Below are positions 1-6,577 of a stretch of DNA of 64,000 nt, one piece after another. The position numbers and the translations under genes were made by a program. Source of the DNA: Pseudomonas fluorescens (GTDB taxonomy: Bacteria; Pseudomonadota; Gammaproteobacteria; Pseudomonadales; Pseudomonadaceae); the NCBI RefSeq assembly GCF_902498065.1, contig NZ_CABVIR010000002.1:372001-436000 (forward strand), read 5' to 3'. The notes beneath the pieces were generated by a model that searched no databases, was not told where the DNA came from, and saw only the letters and a program-made list of their open reading frames with translations. Within the stretch, counting starts at the first letter, position 1; each line of letters starts with the position of its first letter.

Positions 1-175
1 GGTTCAGACGCTCGGTTTTTTCATTGGCGTTGAGCAGCGTCAGGCTGACATTGGCACCGCCACGCAGGTCGGTGAGGCGCAGCAATTGACCGCGCTTGAG
101 GACGAAAGAACGATGGCCGCCGCCGGGGAGCATTTCTTCGGCGAAGGGTGGAAACAGTTGGGTCGAATCAGTCAT
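1..175 (-). CDS. DUF1989 / urea amidolyase-associated protein 1, probable carboxyguanidine deiminase subunit (5' part only)
   Basis: Only the first 58 codons are inside the window; the gene runs off the left edge. The start (MTDSTQLFPPFAEEMLPGGG) is the last ATG before the preceding gene and has an AAGAGGA ribosome-binding site 12 bases upstream, only 12 bp after the ATPase stop. The N-terminus with the EEMLPGGGHRSF segment resembles urea amidolyase-associated protein 1 (DUF1989). Established knowledge: such proteins pair with a second DUF1989 protein to remove ammonia from carboxyguanidine in the guanidine carboxylase pathway, and are found behind guanidine-I riboswitches. The riboswitch and the ABC importer upstream support that reading. 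The identification rests on a short fragment plus context. Confidence 0.75.
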   Translation of the reverse strand, partial: MTDSTQLFPPFAEEMLPGGGHRSFVLKRGQLLRLTDLRGGANVSLTLLNANEKTERLN

Positions 176-187
176 GTGCAAATCCTC

Positions 188-976
188 TTAAGCGGTGCGA
201 AGCGTGCCTGCCAACTCAATCGGCAAGGCATCGACGGCGGCACGGGAGGCGCGGCGGTCGCTGTTCAATGGGATGTCGTAGGTGATGCGCGCGCCATAGG
301 CGCCGGGGGCGTGCGGGTCGACGCGGACCTTGTCGAACACCAGCAAACGGGTGCCGAGGCTGAAACCTTCGGACAGGTCATGGGTGACCATGAACACCGT
401 CAGTTGCGTCTCGCGCCACAGTTCCAGCAGCAAGGCGTGCATGTCTTTGCGGATGCCCGGATCGAGCGCGCCGAACGGTTCGTCGAGCAGCAACACGCGG
501 GGTTTCATGATCAGCGCCTGGGCGATGGCCAACCGTTGTTGCATGCCGCCGGAGAGCTGCGCCGGGTACTTGTCCAGCGAGTGGCCGAGGCCGACTCTGT
601 GCAGCAGCACCGAAGCCTGTTCGCGCGCCTCTTTTTTCGCGCTGCCGAACAGGCGTCCGAGCAGCGGCGAACGTGGCAGTTCGAGGCCGAGGGCGACGTT
701 GTCCAGCACGGTCAGGTGCGGAAACACTGAGTAGCGCTGGAACACCACGCCACGGCTCGAATCCGGCTCGCTGGCCAGGGCCTGGCCGTCCAGCAGAATC
801 TCGCCGCGACTGGCGCGTTCCTGGCCGAGCAACAGCCGCAGGAAGGTCGATTTGCCGCAACCCGACGCGCCGACCAAAGTGCAGAACTCACCTTCGTTGA
901 CGTTCAGGTTCAAGCCTTCGAGCACCACCTGATCGGCGTATTGCTGCCAGACGTTTTTTACCGTGATGAAGCTCAT
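188..976 (-). CDS. ABC transporter ATP-binding protein, guanidine operon
   Basis: A 262-aa cytoplasmic ATPase of the nitrate/sulfonate/taurine importer class. Walker A GASGCGKST is near residue 36, the signature LSGGMQQRLA near 142 and Walker B VLLLDEP near 161, followed by the conserved D-loop and the switch histidine in VTHD near 198. It should energise the permease encoded just upstream; the two genes overlap by 4 bp (ATGA), which implies translational coupling. It sits third in the riboswitch-led operon, so its substrate is inferred to be guanidine or a related compound rather than taurine or nitrate. Substrate specificity cannot be read from the ATPase itself. Confidence 0.9.
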   Translation of the reverse strand: MSFITVKNVWQQYADQVVLEGLNLNVNEGEFCTLVGASGCGKSTFLRLLLGQERASRGEILLDGQALASEPDSSRGVVFQRYSVFPHLTVLDNVALGLELPRSPLLGRLFGSAKKEAREQASVLLHRVGLGHSLDKYPAQLSGGMQQRLAIAQALIMKPRVLLLDEPFGALDPGIRKDMHALLLELWRETQLTVFMVTHDLSEGFSLGTRLLVFDKVRVDPHAPGAYGARITYDIPLNSDRRASRAAVDALPIELAGTLRTA

Positions 977-1788
977 GCGCGGGCTCCTTCATACCAAGGG
1001 AACGCGCGTTGGGTCAGGCGCTTGAGGCCCCAATCCATCAGCCAGGCGAGCAGGGTGATCCAGACCACGTACGGCAGGATCACATCCATCGCCAGATAAC
1101 GGCGCACCAGAAAAATCCGGTAGCCAAGGCCGTCGGTGGAAGCGATGGCTTCGGCGGCGATCAGGAACAACCACGCCGAACCGAGCATCAGCCGCAGTGA
1201 GATCAGCAGGCGCGGCAGCAATTGCGGCAGCACCACACGCAGCATCAGCGTCCAGGTTGAAGCGCCGAGGGTCTGGGCCTTGATCAGCAACTCCACCGGA
1301 ATTTCCCGGGCGCGCTGTTCCAGATCCCGCGCCAGGCAAGGGGTGATGCCGATCACGATCAGCATCACTTTCGACAATTCCCCCAACCCGAACACGATGA
1401 ACAGAATCGGCAGGATCGCGAGCGGCGGCACCATCGACAGCACCGTCAGCAACGGCGACAACGGCGCGCCGAACAGCGGCAACGTCCCGGCGGCGATGCC
1501 CAGGCACAGCCCGGCCAGCGCGCTGATGCCGAGGCCGATCGCCAGGCGCCGCAAACTGGACGCGGTGTCTTGCCACAACACGTATTCACCGGTGCGGCTG
1601 TCGGCGCTGAACGCCAGGCGCTTCACCGCATCGGTCATCTGCACGGCGCTCGGCAACAGTTTGTCGTTGGGGTTGTCCAGCAGCCGCTCGGCCGAGCCCA
1701 TGAAGTAGGCCAGCAGCACCAGGGCGAACGGCAGGATCACCAACAGCAGGCGACTCGGACGATCCGGGTGACGATTGATCAGGCGCAT
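973..1788 (-). CDS. ABC transporter permease, guanidine operon
   Basis: A 271-aa integral membrane protein with about six hydrophobic segments and a binding-protein-dependent transport inner membrane domain. The coupling-loop region contains the EAA-type stretch around residues 165-185 (LIKAQTLGASTWTLMLRVVLP), which docks onto the ATPase. The start ATG lies 15 bp after the binding-protein stop, and the 3' end overlaps the ATPase start by 4 bp. It is the transmembrane channel of the importer whose binding protein and ATPase flank it. The family is shared with SsuC/TauC, so the transported compound is inferred from the riboswitch context. Confidence 0.88.
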   Translation of the reverse strand: MRLINRHPDRPSRLLLVILPFALVLLAYFMGSAERLLDNPNDKLLPSAVQMTDAVKRLAFSADSRTGEYVLWQDTASSLRRLAIGLGISALAGLCLGIAAGTLPLFGAPLSPLLTVLSMVPPLAILPILFIVFGLGELSKVMLIVIGITPCLARDLEQRAREIPVELLIKAQTLGASTWTLMLRVVLPQLLPRLLISLRLMLGSAWLFLIAAEAIASTDGLGYRIFLVRRYLAMDVILPYVVWITLLAWLMDWGLKRLTQRAFPWYEGARA

Positions 1789-1803
1789 GGCCAGGTCCTC
1801 TTC

Positions 1804-2871
1804 TTACAGCTTGGCGTCGGCGGCCATCTGCACGTAACTCGGGTCGAAGCGCAGCTTGAGGTTGGTCTTGTCGCCGCTGGTCACGCCATTGGCGAAGGCC
1901 ATGCCGACGGCGCTGGTGTCCTTGGCGCCTTCACCGAGCAAGCCGTGCTGGAAGGAAAACTCGGCGACCTTGCGCATGGTTTCCGGCAGTTGCTTGCTGG
2001 TGGCAAACCCCAGGGCCTCTTTCGGCGTGGCGAACAATTTGGTGGTGTCGAGTTGCGCCTGGAAACCCGCGAGGTCGGTGCCCGAGGCCTTGGCCATGTG
2101 TTCGAGGGCGGCTTTGCTGGCGGCGTTTTTCGCGTTCATCAACTCGACCACTTCGAACCACGCACCGGTCAGCGCTTTGCCCAGGGCCGGGTTGTCTTTG
2201 AGGGTGGCGCTGTTGACCACCATCATGTCCATGATTTCGCCGGGGATCTGGCTGGAGTTGAAGACTTCGGTCACGCCCGGTTTGGCCTTGATGTCCGAAA
2301 GCATCGGGTTCCAGGTAGTGACAGCGTTGACTTGATCCGTGTTGAAAGCCGCCGAGATGTCGGCGTCCGAAGTGTTGACCACTTTCAGGTCTTTCTCGGT
2401 GAGGTCGACCGAATCCAGTGCACGGGCCAGCAAGTAGTGGGAAACCGACAGCTCGACGAGATTGACGTCCATACCCTTGAGGTCGCTGACTTTCTTGCCG
2501 TCGCCCTTGAGCACGATGCCGTCGTTGCCGTTGGAGAAGTCGCTGACGATCAACGCGGTGCTGTCGACGCCGCCAGCCGCCGGAATGGTCAGCGCGTCCA
2601 TGTTGGTCATGGTGCAACCGTCGAATTGGCCGGCGGTGTACTGGTTGATGGATTCGACGTAGTCGTTGAGCTGCACCACATCAATCTTGATGCCGTACTT
2701 CTTGGCCCATTTGTCGACGATGCCTTGGCTGCCGGCGTATTCCCAAGGCATCCAGCCGGCGTAGATGGTCCAGCAGACGCTGAAGTGGTCTTTTTGCGCA
2801 GCCTGGGACGAGACGCTCACGAGGGCTGCAAACGCAGCGGCGAGGAGGGCGGGTAAACGAAGCTTGAGCAT
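1804..2871 (-). CDS. ABC transporter periplasmic substrate-binding protein, guanidine operon
   Basis: A 355-aa exported protein with a clear Sec signal peptide (MLKLRLPALLAAAFAALVS, cleavage near AAFAALVSVSSQAA-Q). The mature protein is a type II periplasmic-binding fold related to nitrate/taurine binding proteins and matches the group annotated as putative urea ABC transporter substrate-binding protein, found next to urea-carboxylase-like genes. It begins 60 nt after the guanidine-I riboswitch and its GGAG site is complementary to part of the aptamer. It should capture the ligand in the periplasm and deliver it to the permease. The ligand is inferred to be guanidine; the sequence alone does not exclude urea or a methylated guanidine. 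Confidence 0.85.
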   Translation of the reverse strand: MLKLRLPALLAAAFAALVSVSSQAAQKDHFSVCWTIYAGWMPWEYAGSQGIVDKWAKKYGIKIDVVQLNDYVESINQYTAGQFDGCTMTNMDALTIPAAGGVDSTALIVSDFSNGNDGIVLKGDGKKVSDLKGMDVNLVELSVSHYLLARALDSVDLTEKDLKVVNTSDADISAAFNTDQVNAVTTWNPMLSDIKAKPGVTEVFNSSQIPGEIMDMMVVNSATLKDNPALGKALTGAWFEVVELMNAKNAASKAALEHMAKASGTDLAGFQAQLDTTKLFATPKEALGFATSKQLPETMRKVAEFSFQHGLLGEGAKDTSAVGMAFANGVTSGDKTNLKLRFDPSYVQMAADAKL

Positions 2872-2879
2872 GGGTGATT

Positions 2880-2889
2880 CTCCAGTTGA
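2880..2889 (-). promoter_or_regulatory. Ribosome-binding site region complementary to the riboswitch aptamer
   Basis: The mRNA here reads UCAACUGGAG, with the GGAG Shine-Dalgarno 8-9 nt before the AUG of the binding-protein gene. It is an exact complement of CUCCAGUUGA in the aptamer (minus strand, 2974-2965). Pairing would hide the Shine-Dalgarno in the ligand-free state. This is visible in the sequence; the regulatory role is inference. Confidence 0.6.
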
Positions 2890-2929
2890 TCAAGGGCGGG
2901 CAGGAGTCAACGCGGCACCGTAAACGGTG

Positions 2930-3027
2930 GCTTGTCTCCCGGGCTTTTGTCCCGCCGTGTAACCTCAACTGGAGGTCGCCAACTCTCGGACCAGCCACTC
3001 GCCTTAGCGAGCCGGAACCCTAGTCAG
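2930..3027 (-). promoter_or_regulatory. Guanidine-I (ykkC-yxkD) riboswitch
   Basis: Read on the minus strand, the leader contains the conserved blocks of the ykkC class in order: CTAGGGTTCCGG (3023-3012), CTGGTCCGAGAG (2995-2984) and ACACGGCGGGACAAAAGCCC (2959-2940) followed by GGGAGA. These are the signature sequences of the guanidine-I aptamer. It lies 60 nt upstream of the importer's first start codon. Established knowledge: this class senses free guanidinium and turns on guanidine export or degradation genes. No U-tract terminator is visible between aptamer and gene, and a 10-nt aptamer segment is complementary to the ribosome-binding site, so control is probably at translation. Confidence 0.92.
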
Positions 3028-3310
3028 CCATTGCAAATTGTGGTGCCGCGAACCTGTGATGACTCCTGCACGGGTTTGCTAAAGCGAGAGCCGTGCCAAG
3101 TCGCCCGAAGCGCTCTGGGCCGGGGGATTGCTTTTTGGCCGGGAGAGTCGAGGGTCGTTCGTTGCTTTGTGATGGTGCATCCGTGCACTGAGATGTAGCG
3201 TGGCGGGCCGCTGATCTGAAGGTCGGTGTCGTCTGGCACTTGCCATTGCATCGTCAGTCAAAACAGGTGTCAGCCGGCCTGTATCGGCTGTGGTCTTTCA
3301 GGAGGCCGCC
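3028..3310. other. Intergenic region with no recognised gene
   Basis: This stretch separates the divergent guanidine operon and the lipoprotein pair. It must hold the promoter of the riboswitch transcript on the minus strand and one for the lipoproteins on the plus strand, but I cannot place either with confidence. Short open frames here have no supported start or family resemblance. A small GTGCA/TGCAC hairpin lies near 3177-3190. Confidence 0.5.
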
Positions 3311-3553
3311 ATGTTTCGTCGACTGTTGCTGGGTGTTGTGCTCGGTGTCGGGTTGGCCGGTTGCTACTACTACGCCGGCTCCTACGACGTGTATTCCACG
3401 CCTTATTACTCTCCCGGCTATGCGCCGTATTCCTACTATTACGGCCCGCGCTACTACTATGGCCCGCGCTTTTACGGTGGTTATCGCTACTACTATTGGG
3501 GCGGGCATGCGCCCCGTCATTACGGCGGTGGATATCGCGGAGGTCACCATTAA
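3311..3553 (+). CDS. Small Tyr-rich lipoprotein, first of a tandem pair
   Basis: An 80-aa protein. The ATG at 3311 follows AGGAGG (3299-3304) and gives a typical lipoprotein signal (MFRRLLLGVVLGVGLAGC) with the lipobox LAGC and Cys-18 as the lipidation site; the longer in-frame start at 3290 lacks a ribosome-binding site and spoils the signal. The mature part is almost entirely Tyr, Gly, Pro, Arg and His in YYY and RYYYG motifs and ends GGYRGGHH, so it is low-complexity and probably surface- or envelope-associated. No function is recognised. The next gene has the same start context, signal type and YY-rich composition, which points to a duplication. Confidence 0.7.
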   Translation: MFRRLLLGVVLGVGLAGCYYYAGSYDVYSTPYYSPGYAPYSYYYGPRYYYGPRFYGGYRYYYWGGHAPRHYGGGYRGGHH

Positions 3554-3720
3554 TCAGCGGATGAATGGATGAAAAACCTTTCATCGGCCAGATGTTTCAA
3601 CTTGTTGCAAGACCGCACCAGATTTCGAAATCGATGTCTGATCTCTCGACAGTCACCGAATAATTGACTGTCGCCCGCCAGCGTCGCTGGTGTGGCTCAC
3701 TCGCGGTCCAGGAGGCCGCC

Positions 3721-4179
3721 ATGCTCCTTCAAAAAATGCTCCGTCGAATTCTTCTGATAGCTGTAGTGGGATTGTCTCTCGGTGCGTGCGTGCCCTATGC
3801 CGATGGAGGAGGCAGCTACTACAGTTCCGAGGTGTACACGTCCCCTGCGCCGTATTACTCCGGTGGCGGGCCTTACTACTCCAATGGCGGTTACTACACG
3901 TCGCCGCGCCGGTATTACTCACCGCCGGCCCGCTATTACCAGCCGACACCGCGGTACTACCACCAGCCACGGGTGTATCAACCGGCACCGCGTTATTACC
4001 AGCCATCGCCACGAGGCGATTACCGGGCTCATCAGAGTCGCGGCTGGGACGGCAATGGCCGGGGCGGTTGGGATGGACGGAATCGTGGCAATTGGAACAA
4101 CGATAATCGCGGCGGCCATGGTGGACGCGATGGCCGAGGCGGGCGGGGCAGTCATGATGGACGTGGCAGTCACCGGTAG
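3721..4179 (+). CDS. Tyr/Gly/Arg-rich lipoprotein, second of a tandem pair
   Basis: A 152-aa protein starting at ATG 3721 after CCAGGAGGCCGCC, the same sequence that precedes the gene at 3311. The signal peptide ends in the lipobox LGAC (Cys near residue 22). The mature region has two parts: about 75 residues of repeated RYYxP/PRYY units, then about 45 residues rich in RG, DGR and GGR (RGGWDGRNRGNWNNDNRGG). Such composition is typical of disordered or adhesive envelope proteins, but no family is recognised. The upstream ATG/TTG options lack a ribosome-binding site. A terminator follows directly, so the pair probably forms one transcription unit or two similarly controlled ones. Confidence 0.7.
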   Translation: MLLQKMLRRILLIAVVGLSLGACVPYADGGGSYYSSEVYTSPAPYYSGGGPYYSNGGYYTSPRRYYSPPARYYQPTPRYYHQPRVYQPAPRYYQPSPRGDYRAHQSRGWDGNGRGGWDGRNRGNWNNDNRGGHGGRDGRGGRGSHDGRGSHR

Positions 4180-4198
4180 CCTCCTACAAAACCTCAAC

Positions 4199-4230
4199 AA
4201 AAAAGCGGCGCATCAAGCGCCGCTTTTTTT
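4199..4230 (+). terminator. Rho-independent terminator after the lipoprotein pair
   Basis: AAAAGCGGCG, a short loop and CGCCGCTTTTTTT form a strong GC stem followed by seven T residues, about 20 nt after the stop of the second lipoprotein. Confidence 0.9.
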
Positions 4231-4472
4231 ATGCGCCACGGATAGGGCGCGAAGGTCATGACTGGGATGAACGTGACGTCCTCAAGGAAGCGCACAGTGC
4301 CGGGAGCGCCTGCTCGATTCGAAATTCACCCTCCTTGCTCCATCTCCTCGGGCGTTCTCGGAACCCTCCTACATTTTTATTTCTGCGCGTTTGTTAGCGT
4401 TTGTGCATTCGTATTGATGTTGAAAAAACTTCAATGAAATGAGGGCGTACGAGCAGAAAAATTATTTAAATT

Positions 4473-5684
4473 ATGAACTTGCTGATTATCCATCAAAACT
4501 TCCCTGGTCAATTCCAGCATGTTGCATTGGCGGCGTTGAGACGGCCAGGCAATAACGTCATTGCTATAGGGCGAGATACTGCTCCAGGTGTGCCAGGAAT
4601 AAAGCTCTTCAGATATAGATCTATAAGAAAGGCGTCACAGCATACTCATCCGTATTTGCGTCAATATGAAGACGCGGTAGTTGATGGGCAGCAAGTAGTT
4701 TGGGTGTTGAAAGGTATCAAGCAAAAAGGTTATCGCCCTGACGTGATACTTGCGCATCCAGGGTGGGGTGAAACATTGTTTGTAAAGGATGTTTATCCTG
4801 ACATTCCTCTGATTCATTTTTGTGAATATTATTATCATTCAAAAGGCGCGGATGTAGGTTTTGATCCTGAATTTTCGTGCACCCCAGATGCTTCTTCAAG
4901 AATTCGCCCACTGAACTCGATGCATCTTTTGAATCTTGAACAATGTGATGTTGGAATTGCCCCAACACATTGGCAGCGGAGTTTGTTTCCGACAGCGTAT
5001 CACTCAAAAATTCACGTGATTCATGAGGGTATTCCTTTAGAAGCTCTTGGGCCTATGCCGTCTGCCTCTGTAAGGCTACCCAATGGGTACGTGCTGGAAA
5101 CCGGGCAGCCAATCGTGACGTATGTGGCGAGAAACCTAGAACCCTATCGCGGATTTCATAGTTTCATGAGATCCATTCCTTATATTCAGGCCGAGTGTCC
5201 GGACGCCCAGATCGTAATCGTGGGAGGCGATGGTGTCAGTTATGGGCGTTTGCCGAAAGGGTTTGAGAACTGGCGCAGTAAGTTGCTGGCGGAGTTGGAT
5301 ATAGATCTTTCCAGGGTGCATTTCACGGGCAAGCTGCCTTATAAAACTTATAGAGCCGTTTTGCGCGTTTCAGAGGTGCATGTTTATTTGACTTATCCCT
5401 TCGTTATGTCTTGGTCGCTACTAGAGGCAATGGCGTCTGAGTGTGTCGTGATAGGTTCTGATACTGCTCCGGTTCGGGAGGTGATCGTTGATGGTGTAAA
5501 TGGACTGCTGGTGGATTTTTTTGACGCTGAGGCAATAGCGGGGAACGTATGCAGGGTTTTAAGAAGTCCCGATGATTTTAATTTGATTGGGGCATCAGCG
5601 AGATCTACAGCGAGCAGGTTTGATGTAAAGCATGGCTTGCAAGGGTATTTCGAGATTTTTGATCGCGTGATTTCTTGTTCTTAA
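4473..5684 (+). CDS. Family 4 (GT-B) glycosyltransferase
   Basis: A 403-aa predicted cytoplasmic retaining glycosyltransferase. The N-terminus MNLLIIHQNFPGQFQHVA is typical of the Gkycosyl_trans_4_3 N-terminal domain (HQNFPGQF), and residues 205-390 form a Glycos_transf_1 nucleotide-sugar binding domain with TYVARNLEPYRGF and SWSLLEAMASECVVIGSDTAPVREVI. The first glutamate of the usual EX7E motif is replaced by a hydrophobic residue. The ribosome-binding site is poor (AT-rich, no GGAG), and base composition is much lower in GC than the flanking genes. A lipoprotein and a giant RTX gene follow after 33 bp, suggesting that it acts on the RTX protein, on a surface glycan, or rides with them. Donor and acceptor are unknown. 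Confidence 0.8.
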   Translation: MNLLIIHQNFPGQFQHVALAALRRPGNNVIAIGRDTAPGVPGIKLFRYRSIRKASQHTHPYLRQYEDAVVDGQQVVWVLKGIKQKGYRPDVILAHPGWGETLFVKDVYPDIPLIHFCEYYYHSKGADVGFDPEFSCTPDASSRIRPLNSMHLLNLEQCDVGIAPTHWQRSLFPTAYHSKIHVIHEGIPLEALGPMPSASVRLPNGYVLETGQPIVTYVARNLEPYRGFHSFMRSIPYIQAECPDAQIVIVGGDGVSYGRLPKGFENWRSKLLAELDIDLSRVHFTGKLPYKTYRAVLRVSEVHVYLTYPFVMSWSLLEAMASECVVIGSDTAPVREVIVDGVNGLLVDFFDAEAIAGNVCRVLRSPDDFNLIGASARSTASRFDVKHGLQGYFEIFDRVISCS

Positions 5685-5717
5685 TAGGCAGCTTGATCAT
5701 TTTAAATGGAGTTTGAA

Positions 5718-6575
5718 ATGTATAAGGTGATTCGCAAGGATGCATATTGGTGGTGTAAAACCATACTGAAGTACGGTTTGGTTGTGGCTTTTTGCTTTTG
5801 GTTGGTGAGTTGTTACGTTGAATCTGAACGCAGGGCGGAAGAGCGGGATCGTAGCCGAGAGGAATCAAAAAAATGCAGTCAGAAACTTGCTGGTATGGAG
5901 CACGTTCCCATCTTGGGTGGGAGCCTTCTTGATCGAACCAAGATACCAGGATTCCATTTTGGTTCTTCAACGAGAGACGGGCTGTGCATTGCAGATGTTC
6001 TTGAGGGTTCTTTCTGGTGGACGGGGACTGAACTCCGCACGGAGTATCAGGAGAGCGGGAAAGAAAAGCCATCTAGCTGGGGGCATTTCAATGTGGCTGC
6101 GAGGTTGTATACAAGAAAGCCATCCACGGAACCGTACAATATGGGACGTAAGACTATCGATTGGCCTGATGAGCTTACTGTAAAACTAAAGAATTACCCG
6201 GGCTTGGAGCTCTGGCTTACCGCTCCTCCTCCTAGTATTAAGAATGAATTCTCAGTTACAAGTTTTGTAATACGTGATTGGCGTCGACGTGACGGAACAC
6301 CGCGCACGATATCGTGTGACGGGTTGGATTCGCCGCGGAAGAAAACTCTAGAAAGCGGGGTGAGTGGGGCGGATCTATTAAGGTTTGACAAGTCGCAACT
6401 GGAAAATTTAGATTTTGGTGATTTGAATGCCTATTGTACGGTCGGATTGCATAATTTCGATTTTGCAGGTGGAGATGCTCGTGTAGGAACTGGAACTGAA
6501 TCGTTACGTGGCGCTCCCATAGCGCTTCAGATGATTAGTGAATATCTTTCGAATGCTATAATTACAGGGAAGTAA
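5718..6575 (+). CDS. Predicted lipoprotein upstream of the giant RTX protein
   Basis: A 285-aa protein of no family I recognise. The ATG at 5718 is chosen over 5706 because GGAG at 5708-5711 is correctly spaced for it. The N-terminus has a positively charged stretch, a hydrophobic core (YGLVVAFCFWLVSC) and a lipobox ending at Cys-32, followed by a charged Glu/Arg segment; the remainder looks like a globular periplasmic domain with scattered cysteines. Its stop is 2 bp before the RTX start, so the two are very probably co-translated. Plausible roles are a cognate immunity protein, an anchor or an export accessory; nothing in the sequence decides between them. AT-rich composition matches the adjoining genes of the island. 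Confidence 0.65.
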   Translation: MYKVIRKDAYWWCKTILKYGLVVAFCFWLVSCYVESERRAEERDRSREESKKCSQKLAGMEHVPILGGSLLDRTKIPGFHFGSSTRDGLCIADVLEGSFWWTGTELRTEYQESGKEKPSSWGHFNVAARLYTRKPSTEPYNMGRKTIDWPDELTVKLKNYPGLELWLTAPPPSIKNEFSVTSFVIRDWRRRDGTPRTISCDGLDSPRKKTLESGVSGADLLRFDKSQLENLDFGDLNAYCTVGLHNFDFAGGDARVGTGTESLRGAPIALQMISEYLSNAIITGK

Positions 6576-6577
6576 CT

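Noticed and set aside
1570..2856. 428-codon plus-strand open frame across the permease and binding-protein genes
   Set aside because: It is antisense to two clear ABC transporter genes, has no start signal and a composition (His/Gln/Gly-rich) typical of the shadow of high-GC coding sequence.
3290..3310. Longer start for the first Tyr-rich lipoprotein
   Set aside because: The seven extra residues have no ribosome-binding site, and the AGGAGG lies inside the extension and correctly placed for ATG 3311.
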